Assembly: GCA_016213735.1 (NCBI GenBank)
Contig: JACQZU010000013.1
Span: 1 to 41,166, forward strand
DNA length: 41,166 bases
DNA from: Acidobacteriota bacterium
GTDB lineage: Bacteria > Acidobacteriota > Holophagae > Holophagales > Holophagaceae
Direction of reading: 5' to 3'
A program made the translations under genes and the position numbers. The notes below the pieces were generated by a model. The model had not been told where the DNA came from. It saw nothing but the letters and a program-made list of their open reading frames with translations, and did no database searches. Of this stretch, positions 1 to 8,336 are shown piece by piece (position 1 is the first letter of the stretch; each line of letters begins with the position of its first letter).

Positions 1-251
1 CCGCACTCAAAGGCTCCCATTCTCTCTATCCGGTTTTCAAAGACGCCCGAACGACCTCGCCACGCGAACTCATCCACTCACGCCCGCACGGCGCCGCCCA
101 ACAGCCCGACCTCGATCGAACCGGACGACTAGAATAACACCGCCCCCCCTCTTCGCAAGCTCAAAATTCGCGGGTTCCGCGGGATTCCGTCACAGGGGAA
201 GGCCGGAACGCGGCCCTCCTCGGACCCCACATTAAGGAGGATCATGGAGAC
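1..251. other. Intergenic region upstream of galU with a weak candidate promoter
   Basis: No convincing gene is visible. A TAGAAT hexamer at 130-135 could be a -10 element for galU, but no good -35 lies at the right distance, so the promoter call is weak. AAGGAGG at 234-240 is a strong Shine-Dalgarno sequence for galU. The first 120 bases are pyrimidine-rich on this strand and carry no feature I can name. Confidence 0.4.
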
Positions 252-1121
252 ATGACCAAGATCGAGAAGGCCGTCATTCCCGTCGCGGGCTTGGGGACGC
301 GCTTCCTGCCGGCCACCAAGGCCCAGCCGAAGGAAATGCTCCCCCTGGTGGACAAACCGGTCATCCAGTACGTGGTCGAGGAAGCCATCGCTTCGGGAAC
401 CGGAAGCATCGTGCTGATCACAGGGCGCGGGAAACAGGCGATCGAGAATCATTTCGATGTGGCCCACGAACTGGAGGAAGTGCTCCGGAAGCGGGGCCGC
501 ACCGAGGATCTGGAACAGGTCCGGGGCATCGCGAGAATGGCGGATTTCCTCTACGTGCGCCAGGGCGAACCCCTGGGCCTCGGCCACGCGGTCCTCTGCG
601 CAAGGGCCGCGGTGGGGCAGCATCCCTTCGCCCTGCTCCTGGGCGACGACGTGTTCGACGGGGAGACCCCTGCCCTGCGCAGCCTCGTGGAAGTTCACGA
701 ACGCACCGGACGCTCGGTGGTGGGAGTCCAGCTCGTCCCGGAGGACCAGGTGTCCCGCTACGGGATCGTCAATCCTCCTGCCGGTTCCGAACCGTTCTGG
801 GCCGTTGACCAGATCCTGGAGAAACCCTCCCGGGACGTGGCCCCGAGCCGTTGGGCGGTGGTGGGACGGTATGTCCTGGATCCCGAGATCTTCGAAGAGT
901 TGGCCCGCCTCCAGCCCGGCGTAGGGGGGGAGTACCAGTTGACCGACGCTCTGGCCCGACTTGCGGAGAAGGGGCGGCTGCTGGCGGCCCCCATTCCCGC
1001 AAGGCGATTCGATACAGGCAACAAGCTGGACTACCTCATGGCCAACATCGAATTCGCCCTCCAACGCCCCGAACTGGGCCCCGAACTTCGCCGCTTCCTG
1101 GAGACCCTGCTCAACGCCTGA
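252..1121 (+). CDS. galU: UTP--glucose-1-phosphate uridylyltransferase
   Basis: Makes UDP-glucose from UTP and glucose 1-phosphate in the cytoplasm, the activated sugar for lipopolysaccharide, exopolysaccharide and glycogen-type polymers. The 289-residue length is normal for bacterial GalU. Residues 12-35 hold the nucleotide-binding signature (AGLGTRFLPATKAQPKEM, then LPLVDKP). GRGKQAIENHFD follows near residue 58, then LLGDDV near 128 and EKPS near 190, all typical of the family. The start at 252 is preceded by AAGGAGG at 234-240 with an 11-base gap. An earlier ATG at 244 opens only a three-codon frame (M-E-T) whose TGA overlaps the galU ATG. The 3' end overlaps the 3' end of mnmG on the other strand by 11 bases. 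Confidence 0.95.
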   Translation: MTKIEKAVIPVAGLGTRFLPATKAQPKEMLPLVDKPVIQYVVEEAIASGTGSIVLITGRGKQAIENHFDVAHELEEVLRKRGRTEDLEQVRGIARMADFLYVRQGEPLGLGHAVLCARAAVGQHPFALLLGDDVFDGETPALRSLVEVHERTGRSVVGVQLVPEDQVSRYGIVNPPAGSEPFWAVDQILEKPSRDVAPSRWAVVGRYVLDPEIFEELARLQPGVGGEYQLTDALARLAEKGRLLAAPIPARRFDTGNKLDYLMANIEFALQRPELGPELRRFLETLLNA

Positions 1122-2985
1122 GGTGCAGGTGCAGGAGCGTGACCGCCGCGGGGGTCACGCCGGGGATGCGGCTGGCCTGGCCGAGGGTCTGGGGACGGTG
1201 GCGGGCCAATTTCTCCCGAACCTCCCGGCTGATCCCCTGGAGGTGCTCCACCCGAAAGTCGGCGGGAATGTGGACGTGGTCCCAGGCGCCCTGGACTTCC
1301 AACAGGCGGGCCTCCCGCTCACGGTAGGCGTGGTAGCGCAGGTCGAAGAGCAGCAGGTCCCGCTCCAGGCCTGGGTTCCAGCCTTCCTCCACGCCGGTCA
1401 TGGGTTCCAGGCCAGCCAGGATCCCGTCCACGTGTGCCACCCCCAGGTGTTGGCGCAGGAGCAATTCCGATAGGGTCATCCCACCCTGGAGGCGCAAGCC
1501 GGCCTCCTCCGACACCCGGCCGGCAGGACTGGCCGGGGTCACCCAGGTGGTGTCGCAGACCTCCCGAAGCCTCGCCCGTCGCGCCGAACGCGCGGCCACG
1601 CGGTCCAACTCCTCCGGCCGCAGGGCGCCGATCTCCCTTGCCGCCGGAAGGAGCCTCTCGTCCGCGAGGTCGCAGGCGAGGGACAGGCGCTGTTCCGCCC
1701 GGGCGGTCAGCATACGGTAGGGTTCGTCCGTCCCCTTGGTCACCAGATCGTCGATCATGACCCCGATGTAGGCCTGGTTCCGCCCGAGGACCACGGGGTC
1801 TTTCCCCAGGAGCCACCGGGCTGCGTTCACTCCGGCCACCAGGCCCTGGCCAGCGGCCTCCTCGTACCCGGTGGTGCCGTTGACCTGACCTGCCAACCAA
1901 AGGCCCTCGAAATCAAGCAGGCGGAGATCACGGCCGAGCTGAAGCGGATCGAAGCTGTCGTACTCGATGGCGTAGCCGGGACGGCGGATCTCGGCCCGCT
2001 CGAAGCCCGGCAGGCTGCGCACCATGGCCTCCTGCACCTCCACAGGCAGGCTGGTGCTCAGACCCGAGAGGTAGATCTCCTCCGCCTCCAGGCCCTCGGG
2101 CTCGACGAAGATCTGGTGCCGCTCCTTGTCGGGGAACTTCACGAACTTGTCCTCGATGGACGGACAGTATCGGGGGCCGACGCCCTCCACATGCCCGCCG
2201 TACATCGAAGACCGGTGGAGGTTCTCCCGGACGATGGCCTCGGTCCGGGCTGTGGTGTGGACGATGTGACAGGGGACTTGCGGCAGCTCCACCCGCCCGG
2301 AGAAAAAGCTGAAGGGGCGCGGGGGGTCGTCCCCGGGCTGGGGGGTGAGCCGACCGAATTCCACGGTGCGCTTGGCGATGCGCGGACTGGTCCCGGTCTT
2401 CAGGCGGCGGCCCCGGAGGCCGAGGGCGGCCAATTGCTGGGCCAGGTGGGTGCTGGCAGGTTCCCCCGCACGGCCCCCATCGATGCGCTGATCTCCCACC
2501 AGGATCTGTCCGTTCAGGAAGGTCCCGCTGGTGAGCACCACCGCGTCGCAGGAAAGGAGGGATCCGTCCAGCAACCGGACCCCCCGGACCTTCCTGCCAC
2601 CGGATTCAAAGACGAGGTCCCGGGCGGCGCCCTGGCGGAGGTGCAGGCCTTCGGTGGCGTCCAGGGTGAAGCGGGCGTTCTGGCGGTAACGGGCCTTGTC
2701 GGCTTGAGCCCGCGGCCCCCGGACGGCCATCCCCCGGCTCTCGTTGAGGACCCTGAAATGGATTCCGCTGCGGTCGATGAGGCGCCCCATGATGCCCCCC
2801 AGGGCATCCAGCTCCCGAACCATGTGGCCCTTGCCCACGCCCCCGATGCTGGGGTTGCAGCTCATCTGGCCGATCTGGTCCAGGTTCATGGTCAGGAGCG
2901 TCGTCCGGACCCCGACCCTCGCCGCAATGTGGGCGGCCTCGATGCCGGCGTGGCCGCCGCCGATGACGACGAGGTGCCGCTCCAC
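1111..2985 (-). CDS. mnmG: tRNA uridine-5-carboxymethylaminomethyl modification enzyme, FAD-binding subunit
   Basis: With MnmE, this enzyme installs the (carboxymethyl)aminomethyl group on wobble uridine 34 of certain tRNAs, using FAD, NADH and a folate one-carbon unit. The N-terminus has the FAD dinucleotide fold GGGHAGIEAAHIA, followed by the conserved SCNPSIGGVGKGH segment carrying a functionally important cysteine. Both family signatures are present: GPRYCPSIEDK and AGQVNGTTGYEEAAGQGL. I chose the GTG at 2985 (V-E-R-H-L-V-V-I-G-G) because GGAGG lies 8 bases upstream and the protein then has 624 residues, the usual size. The frame stays open for 70 more codons upstream, but that extension has no family similarity and runs into pssA. 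mnmE is not in the window. Confidence 0.95.
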   Translation of the reverse strand: MERHLVVIGGGHAGIEAAHIAARVGVRTTLLTMNLDQIGQMSCNPSIGGVGKGHMVRELDALGGIMGRLIDRSGIHFRVLNESRGMAVRGPRAQADKARYRQNARFTLDATEGLHLRQGAARDLVFESGGRKVRGVRLLDGSLLSCDAVVLTSGTFLNGQILVGDQRIDGGRAGEPASTHLAQQLAALGLRGRRLKTGTSPRIAKRTVEFGRLTPQPGDDPPRPFSFFSGRVELPQVPCHIVHTTARTEAIVRENLHRSSMYGGHVEGVGPRYCPSIEDKFVKFPDKERHQIFVEPEGLEAEEIYLSGLSTSLPVEVQEAMVRSLPGFERAEIRRPGYAIEYDSFDPLQLGRDLRLLDFEGLWLAGQVNGTTGYEEAAGQGLVAGVNAARWLLGKDPVVLGRNQAYIGVMIDDLVTKGTDEPYRMLTARAEQRLSLACDLADERLLPAAREIGALRPEELDRVAARSARRARLREVCDTTWVTPASPAGRVSEEAGLRLQGGMTLSELLLRQHLGVAHVDGILAGLEPMTGVEEGWNPGLERDLLLFDLRYHAYREREARLLEVQGAWDHVHIPADFRVEHLQGISREVREKLARHRPQTLGQASRIPGVTPAAVTLLHLHLRR

Positions 2986-3058
2986 GACCCATTCCTCCCG
3001 CTCCAAACATAACCCCCTGCGTCTGTGTACCGGGGCGTCTTTATGGGACAATGCGCCC

Positions 3059-3907
3059 ATGCGCCCGCGCCTGAGCCCCGAAGAAAGACGGGAGCGCCGC
3101 CGGAGGGCGGTGCAGCGCTCGAAGTTCGCGCTTCCCAGCGCCATCACCCTCTTTTCGGTGGCCGCTGGATTCTCGAGCGTGGTCATGTCCATCAACGCTG
3201 CCGGCGCCGACCCCTCGATGAACTTCCTCTACGCCGCCGGACTCCTCGTCGTGGCGGGCATCTTCGACGGCCTCGACGGCCGCGTGGCCCGGGCCACGAA
3301 CACTGCCACCGAATTCGGCGTGCAACTCGACTCCCTGGCGGATGTCGTGAGTTTCGGGATGGCCCCCGCCCTCCTGGCGTACCGCTACGCGTTCTTTCAG
3401 CTCGGGATGGCTGATTCGCTTCTGCGCTCCGTCGGCTGGGCCGCCAGTTTCTTCTTCGTGGCTTGCGGGGCCCTCCGGCTGGCCCGGTTCAACGTCCAGG
3501 TGGGCACCGTCGATCCTCGCTATTTCGTGGGCATGCCCATTCCGGTCGGAGCGGCCTGCGTGGCTTCCGTCATCCTCTGCTGGCCCACGCCTCCCGCGGC
3601 CAAGCTTGCCGCCTACCTCTTCGCGGGGGAGCTGTTCATCGTGGGCCTCCTGATGGTCTCCACCCTCCGCTTTCCGAGCTTCAAGAAGCGCTCCCATGCT
3701 CCCCGGACCGTGATGTGGACCACGGTGGGGATCATCGCCCTCATCTCCCTCCTGATCGTCTTCAGACAGCGGTTCTTCCTGGGCTTCTTCGGCCTCTACA
3801 TCCTGGTGACCCTCGGGATGAATGTCGCCTGGAGGGCCGGATGGAAGACGGTCGAGCCGCCGGCAAAGCGGGGAGAACCTGCCGAGGACGGTCCAGACCT
3901 CAGCTGA
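3059..3907 (+). CDS. pssA: CDP-diacylglycerol--serine O-phosphatidyltransferase
   Basis: Integral membrane enzyme that makes phosphatidylserine from CDP-diacylglycerol and serine, the first step to phosphatidylethanolamine. The 282-residue protein carries the complete CDP-alcohol phosphotransferase motif: D-G-L-D-G-R-V-A-R, eight residues, then G-V-Q-L-D-S-L-A-D, which supplies the metal-binding aspartates. Several hydrophobic helices follow. The N-terminus is unusually basic (about 20 residues rich in R and E). Of the two CDP-alcohol families that use serine, the motif neighbourhood (LDSLADVVSFG, then CGALRLARFN) points to PssA rather than phosphatidylglycerophosphate synthase. Start at 3059, with only a poor Shine-Dalgarno. 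It is divergent from mnmG across 73 bases. The 3' end overlaps the convergent gene at 3900 by 8 bases. No psd gene is adjacent. Confidence 0.92.
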   Translation: MRPRLSPEERRERRRRAVQRSKFALPSAITLFSVAAGFSSVVMSINAAGADPSMNFLYAAGLLVVAGIFDGLDGRVARATNTATEFGVQLDSLADVVSFGMAPALLAYRYAFFQLGMADSLLRSVGWAASFFFVACGALRLARFNVQVGTVDPRYFVGMPIPVGAACVASVILCWPTPPAAKLAAYLFAGELFIVGLLMVSTLRFPSFKKRSHAPRTVMWTTVGIIALISLLIVFRQRFFLGFFGLYILVTLGMNVAWRAGWKTVEPPAKRGEPAEDGPDLS

Positions 3908-4400
3908 CGGGGGTGACCCCTTCGGGAAGGGACAGGCCCACCAGGGCCGCGGACTTCCCGTTCCCCAGGAGCTTCCCGCCGGTTCCGGGTCCGATCGCCA
4001 GGACGGCCCCCTGCCGGGCCCCGGCCTCGCTGGTGGCCACCGTCGGGACTTTCTGGGCCGCGAGCCGCTGGATCAGGAAGGTTGCCCCCGCTTGCCCGTC
4101 CCCGGCGACTCGGTCGCCAGGAATGAGGACGAGGAGTTGTCCGTGCTGGGAGGAAACGGCCGCCACGGCCTTCCCCACGTCCTGGGGGCCCTTCACATCC
4201 ACCAGGGCGATCTTGCAGCCGTTAGCAACCGAGGCCAGCGCATCCACCTTCGCCCGGGAGGTGGCGACCTCGCAGACCACCACCCAAGTGGTCCGTTCGG
4301 GCCAGTTCTTCTTGAGGGTGGAGGCCAACTGGTCGAAGTCTCCGGCGACGGCGGGGATCGCCGCAATGCAGGCCCAGGCGGCGAGCTTGGATCGGAACAT
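3900..4400 (-). CDS. Small secreted protein, possibly related to ABC-type substrate-binding proteins
   Basis: A 166-residue protein beginning MFRSKLAAWACIAAIPAVAG, a typical Sec signal peptide with likely cleavage after AVAG. The mature part alternates strands and helices in a periplasmic-binding-protein style: VVVCEVA, IALVDVKG, LLVLIPGD, VPTVATSE. It also ends with a GQAGATFLIQRL/GPGTGGKLLG pattern reminiscent of the second lobe of the ABC substrate-binding family of unknown ligand (COG2984-like). It is about half the size of those proteins, so any such link is distant. I prefer the ATG at 4400 (GAGG six bases upstream) to the in-frame ATG at 4412. It is not obviously part of the upstream transporter unit, from which a 120-base gap separates it. 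Confidence 0.7.
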   Translation of the reverse strand: MFRSKLAAWACIAAIPAVAGDFDQLASTLKKNWPERTTWVVVCEVATSRAKVDALASVANGCKIALVDVKGPQDVGKAVAAVSSQHGQLLVLIPGDRVAGDGQAGATFLIQRLAAQKVPTVATSEAGARQGAVLAIGPGTGGKLLGNGKSAALVGLSLPEGVTPVS

Positions 4401-4520
4401 GGTGGACCTCATCGGGGGGACTCCCCCTGAGAGTGCATCGGTGTTCCCGCGTCATGGCTTTAGGGAAAATTTAGGACCCTTGCGAATTTTTCATACCCCG
4501 GGGTCGTCTTCCACGGACCC

Positions 4521-5981
4521 TCAACCCAGGACTCCCGCGATGCACGCGCTGAGGAAATTCGCCAAGGTGCCGGCCAGCATGGCCTTGAATCCCAGCTTCG
4601 CCAGGTCTCCCCGGCGCTCGGGCACCAGGGCTCCGATCCCGCCCACTTGGATGGCGATGCTGCTGAAGTTGGCGAAACCGCAGAGGGCGAAGGTCGAAAC
4701 CAGCTTGGCCTTGTCGCTGATCTGGGCGATCTCCCCCAGTTGGATGAAGGCGACGAACTCGTTGATCACCATCCGCTTGCCAAGCAGGGCGCCCACCATC
4801 CCCGCCTCGCTCCAGGGGACTCCCATCAGGAACGCGAAGGGCTTGAACACGGTGGCCAGGACGGCCTCCAGGGTGAAGGCCGGGTGAAGGGCCTTCATCA
4901 GCCCATTGACCAGGGCCACCAGGGCGATGAAGGCCACGAGCATGATGGCTACGTTGAACGCGAGGTGACCGCCCTCCGAGGCCCCCCGCGCCGCCGCGTC
5001 CAGGAGGTTGGCATCCGTGCGGGGAATGTCCACCTTCACCTCACCGGCCGTTTCGGGGGTTTCTGTCTCGGGCTCCAGGATCTTGGCCATCATGATCGCC
5101 CCGGGGGCGGTCATGATCACGGCGGTCAGCAGGTGGACAATGTCCACGCGGGCGATCTGGACGTAGGCCACCATGATGGAGCCGGACACGTGGGCCATCC
5201 CCGCGGTCATGATCGTCATCAGTTCGCTGCGGGTGAAACGGGCGAGGAAGGGCCGGATGGTGAGGGGCGCCTCGGTCTGCCCCATGAGGATCGAGGCCGC
5301 CACGGAGACGCTCTCCGCCCCGCTGACCTTGAGGAGCCGGCCCATCGCGCGCGCGGTGGCCCCCACGATCCACTGCATCACCCCCAAGTAATAGAGAACC
5401 GCGAAGATGCTCGCAACGAAGATGATGGTGGGGAGCACGACGAACGCGAAGACCATTCCCACGTGGCCGATGGTCTGGAAGCTGTCGTTGAGCACGGCGG
5501 CCCCCATGCCCTTGGGCGCGGTATCGGCGAGGGGGCCAAAGACGAAGCTTGCGCCCTCGTGGGCGTAGCTCATCAGGTGCTCGACGACTCGCCGCATGCG
5601 GTCGAAGCTCTTCCCAACGAGATTCCCCCAGAGCATCGCGCCCGCGATGGAGGCGAAAAGGCACCAGTTCAGGGAGCGGCTGCGGAACCCCACGAATCGC
5701 TGCAGGACCATGGGAAGGAACATGGCCGCCACCACGATCCATCCGAGTCCCAGGTAGGTGCCCTCCGGGCCTGCCTGACCCACCCAGAAGCCGGGCCAGG
5801 GCACCATCGCCTGGAGGCCTCGTCCGATGACCTCTCCCTTGAGAACGACCACGGCAAACACCCACTGCAGGAGAAGGGCCCAGGCCACCGTCCGCCCGTG
5901 GATCGCCTTCCGATCCCTCGACAGAAGGACTGCGAGTCCCAGGAAGAACAGCACGCCGACCAGGCCCATGAGGCGGTCCAT
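4521..5981 (-). CDS. Concentrative nucleoside transporter (CNT/NupC family)
   Basis: A 486-residue inner-membrane symporter that likely imports nucleosides with H+ or Na+. The CNT hallmark GQTEAP occurs at about residues 233-238 inside SVSVAASILMGQTEAPLTIR. The C-terminal hallmark GFANFSSIAIQVGGIGALVPERR is also intact, so the transport core is complete. Multiple hydrophobic helices cover the N-terminal third, and a charged loop (EPETETPETAGEVKVD) splits the core as in other long CNTs. The start at 5981 has GGAGG eight bases upstream; an in-frame TTG at 5996 overlaps that ribosome-binding site and is rejected. The gene starts 18 bases after the roadblock gene ends, so the two are probably co-transcribed. 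Substrate (purine, pyrimidine or both) cannot be told from sequence by eye. Confidence 0.92.
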   Translation of the reverse strand: MDRLMGLVGVLFFLGLAVLLSRDRKAIHGRTVAWALLLQWVFAVVVLKGEVIGRGLQAMVPWPGFWVGQAGPEGTYLGLGWIVVAAMFLPMVLQRFVGFRSRSLNWCLFASIAGAMLWGNLVGKSFDRMRRVVEHLMSYAHEGASFVFGPLADTAPKGMGAAVLNDSFQTIGHVGMVFAFVVLPTIIFVASIFAVLYYLGVMQWIVGATARAMGRLLKVSGAESVSVAASILMGQTEAPLTIRPFLARFTRSELMTIMTAGMAHVSGSIMVAYVQIARVDIVHLLTAVIMTAPGAIMMAKILEPETETPETAGEVKVDIPRTDANLLDAAARGASEGGHLAFNVAIMLVAFIALVALVNGLMKALHPAFTLEAVLATVFKPFAFLMGVPWSEAGMVGALLGKRMVINEFVAFIQLGEIAQISDKAKLVSTFALCGFANFSSIAIQVGGIGALVPERRGDLAKLGFKAMLAGTLANFLSACIAGVLG

Positions 5982-5999
5982 CGAAAGGCCCTCCAAGGA

Positions 6000-6359
6000 T
6001 CAGAGTTCGGCGTTCAGCTCGGTGATCGCCTGCTCCATGTGGAAACGGGCCCGCCCCAGGAGGCCGTCCCGCTGCATGACCAGCACCAGGGTGCAGCCCT
6101 CCACGGCTCCCATCATGAGGATCCAGTGGTTGTCCGTGCAGAAGGCCACTTGGCGCACCTCACCCTTGTCGAATTCCTCCACGGCCTGCGCGAGGTGCCG
6201 GCGGACGACCTTCTCGTAGGCCCCCAGGAGCTGGAGGGCCTCGTTGGGGACCTGGATGGTCCGGGTGCAGAGGGGCTCGCCGTCCCGATCATTGAAGGTG
6301 GCCGCGAAGGACTCCGGAACCCTCTCGATCAAGCGATCAAGGATCTCCTGGAAGGACAT
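6000..6359 (-). CDS. Roadblock/LC7 domain protein
   Basis: A 119-residue single-domain protein. The fold pattern is that of roadblock/LC7 proteins such as MglB: an N-terminal helix (SFQEILDRLIERVPES), a strand pair (FAATFNDRDGEPLCTRTI), a long helix, then strands VRQVAFCTDNHWILMMGAV and TLVLVMQRDG with a closing helix. Family members usually dimerise and act as regulators or GTPase-activating partners of Ras-like GTPases, but no such GTPase is in this window. The start at 6359 has AGGAG six bases upstream. It sits between a DUF2752 gene (44-base gap) and the nucleoside transporter (18-base gap). Assignment rests on overall pattern, not on a diagnostic motif. Confidence 0.8.
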   Translation of the reverse strand: MSFQEILDRLIERVPESFAATFNDRDGEPLCTRTIQVPNEALQLLGAYEKVVRRHLAQAVEEFDKGEVRQVAFCTDNHWILMMGAVEGCTLVLVMQRDGLLGRARFHMEQAITELNAEL

Positions 6360-6403
6360 GGGCGACTCCTGGGCCCCATCATGCCCTTTCCGGGGGGAAG
6401 GCG

Positions 6404-6784
6404 CTACAGCCCCCGGAAAAGCTGGAAGGCCCAGGCGAGGGCCAGGGCGGCGGCCACCCCCGCCCGCCAACCCCAGTGCGCGGGCAGGGGGGGCCATGGA
6501 CGGCCACGGATCGCCCGCCACAGATCCCAGATCGCCGCCACCGGTGAAAGCAGGACCAGGGCGGCACCCACCGGATGCCAGTGGAAGGCGCCTCCGAGGT
6601 CCCCCCTGGCCAGGGCCTGCAGGCAGCGGGTCAGCCCACAGCTGAGACAGGGGAGGCCCGTCCACCGATGGAAGGCGCAGGAGGGCAGCAACGCGGCGAT
6701 CTGCTCCGACCAGGGACGCAGGAGCAGCGCGAGTGAGAACAGGCAAACCCAGGCGAGGGCCAGAAAGGGAATGCGGGGCCCCAT
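6404..6784 (-). CDS. DUF2752 family membrane protein
   Basis: A 126-residue protein with three hydrophobic segments and the DUF2752 signature around LPCLSCGLTRCLQALARGD (C-x2-C-G-L-T-R), followed by the usual HWHPVG. The biochemical function of the family is not known to me. The start ATG at 6784 shares one base with the stop of the Yip1-like gene (TGATG), so translation is probably coupled. DUF2752 proteins often sit next to other small membrane proteins, and here the neighbour is a Yip1-like protein, suggesting a joint membrane role. Confidence 0.85.
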   Translation of the reverse strand: MGPRIPFLALAWVCLFSLALLLRPWSEQIAALLPSCAFHRWTGLPCLSCGLTRCLQALARGDLGGAFHWHPVGAALVLLSPVAAIWDLWRAIRGRPWPPLPAHWGWRAGVAAALALAWAFQLFRGL

Positions 6785-7506
6785 CAGGCCCCCAGGGGGA
6801 CGAAAAGGGCGAAGGCGAGGAACCCCAGCAGGCCGCAAGCGCAGCAGGCCACCAGGACCAAGTGGAGGACCACCGCCAGAATTCCCCGCCAGGCCTCCAC
6901 CTCATGGAAGGCTGCGAGGCTGATGCCCCGGAGGATCCAGAAATAGAGGGCAAGGACCGCCAGGGGCAGGGAGAGCAGGAGCCCGGCGATGGGAATGTCC
7001 CCCAGAAGGCTTGCAAGGGCCCCGAGAACCCCCACCGCCATGGCCTCGGATTCCGCCGAGAGTGTCCGGCGAATCCCGCGGCCCCGCTTCAGCCCCCCCG
7101 CCAACCAGAGGCAGCCATGGTCCCAGGCGGCGTTGTGCAGCCACGCCCCGAGGAGGCCCAGGGGAACCGCGAGGAGGCCCCAGAGGAGGAGGGTTCCCGT
7201 GGGCGGGAGGCTGGGGAGTTCCGCCGCCAGGCTCCGGAGGTCCTGGATCCGTACCTCCGGATTCAATCGCACGATCAGTTCCAGGGCCCGGGACCACATG
7301 GGACCCTCCAGGGTCCGCAGGCCTTGGGTGAACAGGGACAGCTTCAGGACGCCGACGCCCCAGGCCACCAGGCCCACGGGCACCCGAAGGAGGAGCATTC
7401 GACCGAGGGCGGGGCCCCAGGGGGGATCCGCCTGGGCCACCGACCGGAAGCCCACCACCGGATGCAGGGCCCTGTCCCAGAGCAGACGGGGGGTGATCAG
7501 TCCCAT
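6784..7506 (-). CDS. Yip1-like multi-pass membrane protein
   Basis: A 240-residue protein with about five hydrophobic helices. The arrangement resembles the bacterial YIP1 domain: an N-terminal cytosolic stretch, then helix pairs with AWLHNAAWDHGCLWLAGG, a charged R-G-R-G-I-R-R-T loop, and PIAGLLLSLPLAVLALYFWILRGISLAAFHEVEAWRG near the end. Function in bacteria is unclear. GAGG lies four bases before the ATG at 7506. It follows the secreted-protein gene by 59 bases and overlaps the DUF2752 gene by one base. Confidence 0.7.
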   Translation of the reverse strand: MGLITPRLLWDRALHPVVGFRSVAQADPPWGPALGRMLLLRVPVGLVAWGVGVLKLSLFTQGLRTLEGPMWSRALELIVRLNPEVRIQDLRSLAAELPSLPPTGTLLLWGLLAVPLGLLGAWLHNAAWDHGCLWLAGGLKRGRGIRRTLSAESEAMAVGVLGALASLLGDIPIAGLLLSLPLAVLALYFWILRGISLAAFHEVEAWRGILAVVLHLVLVACCACGLLGFLAFALFVPLGA

Positions 7507-7565
7507 CCAGCCTCAGCCCCGGTCCGAGGACCGCCAACCATCCGGGGAGGAGGGGGAACCATTGG

Positions 7566-8246
7566 TCACTTTTTCAGGAACAGTTTTTCGAATTCCCGGA
7601 TGGCCTGGGGATCCCCCTCCCGCCGGAGGGGTCCGAGGAACTCCCGGGGATCCACCGCCGCGACTTCTCCGAAGGTGGCGACGTTTCCGTTGATGTAGGC
7701 GATGAACTCGTCCTGCCGCTGCCGGATGTAGCCCCGGAAAGGCCTTGCGACGATTCCCAAAAGGGCACTGTCCAGGGCCGTCCAGGTCTGGAGATGGCTT
7801 TCGAAGCCCTTGGGGCCTTCCCAGTATCGGTACACGGTGAGCATGCGGGCACTGACGGCGAAGGGAGTCTTGAGCCGCCCCTGTTCGGCCCGTCCCTCGA
7901 CGAAGTAGACCCTTAAGCCCGGACGATGGAACAGAAGGTGCATGGTTCCCCGGAGTCCCCGGGTGTCGTCGATGCTCCAGGCGCCCCCCGGGTGCAGGAA
8001 GGCATAGAAGGAGGGAACGAACTGGCAGTGGCGCCACATGGCGGCCCCCAGCCGGGGATGGTCGAACAGTTCCTCCATGGCGGCCAGGCGCACCCGTTTG
8101 GGAGCCGTCCGGGTCTCGAAGACGAAATCCGCCTTGCGGACAATGTCTTCCGCGAGGGCCCGTTCCGGAGGCTGAAGCTGGTCGAAGGGGACCTGGCCCG
8201 CCAGGGGGAACCAGGCCACCAGGAGACCCGCCAGGATCATGCGCAT
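7566..8246 (-). CDS. Secreted protein of unknown function
   Basis: A 226-residue protein starting MRMILAGLLVAWFPLAGQ, a short Sec signal peptide. I do not recognise the mature domain. It is helix-rich with aromatic clusters (RHCQFVPSFYAFLHPGG, LHLLFHRPGLRVYFVEGR, MLTVYRYWEGPKGFESHL) and a basic C-terminus (EFEKLFLKK). No cysteine pair, lipobox or catalytic motif stands out. GAGGA lies seven bases upstream of the ATG at 8246. It heads the leftward run (Yip1-like, DUF2752, roadblock, CNT) and diverges from the HEAT-repeat gene across 90 bases. Confidence 0.75.
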   Translation of the reverse strand: MRMILAGLLVAWFPLAGQVPFDQLQPPERALAEDIVRKADFVFETRTAPKRVRLAAMEELFDHPRLGAAMWRHCQFVPSFYAFLHPGGAWSIDDTRGLRGTMHLLFHRPGLRVYFVEGRAEQGRLKTPFAVSARMLTVYRYWEGPKGFESHLQTWTALDSALLGIVARPFRGYIRQRQDEFIAYINGNVATFGEVAAVDPREFLGPLRREGDPQAIREFEKLFLKK

Positions 8247-8258
8247 GGAGCATCCTCG

Positions 8259-8300
8259 GAGAACCGGGGGGGTGGGGTCCCCCGGGAAGGACAGGTTCTC
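8259..8300. other. Strong inverted repeat in a divergent promoter region
   Basis: Between the divergent genes starting at 8246 and 8337, GAGAACC (8259-8265) pairs with GGTTCTC (8294-8300), and CCGGGGG (8264-8270) pairs with CCCCCGG (8279-8285) around an 8-base loop. It could be an operator, an RNA hairpin in the 5' leader of either gene, or a bidirectional structural element. There is no T-run, so it is not a classical terminator. Confidence 0.45.
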
Positions 8301-8336
8301 ATCTTCTCCCCCACCTCCAGCCGATGAAAGGGAGGC

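Noticed and set aside
2744-3058. 105-codon N-terminal extension of pssA
   Set aside because: It is antisense to mnmG and unlike any PssA N-terminus.
2986-3195. 70-codon N-terminal extension of mnmG
   Set aside because: Frame is open, but it has no family similarity, lies over the pssA start, and the GTG at 2985 has a good Shine-Dalgarno.
4647-6923. 758-codon plus-strand frame rich in His, Gly and Asp
   Set aside because: It lies opposite the CNT transporter, roadblock and DUF2752 genes, which have clear motifs; composition is that of an antisense shadow in high-GC DNA.
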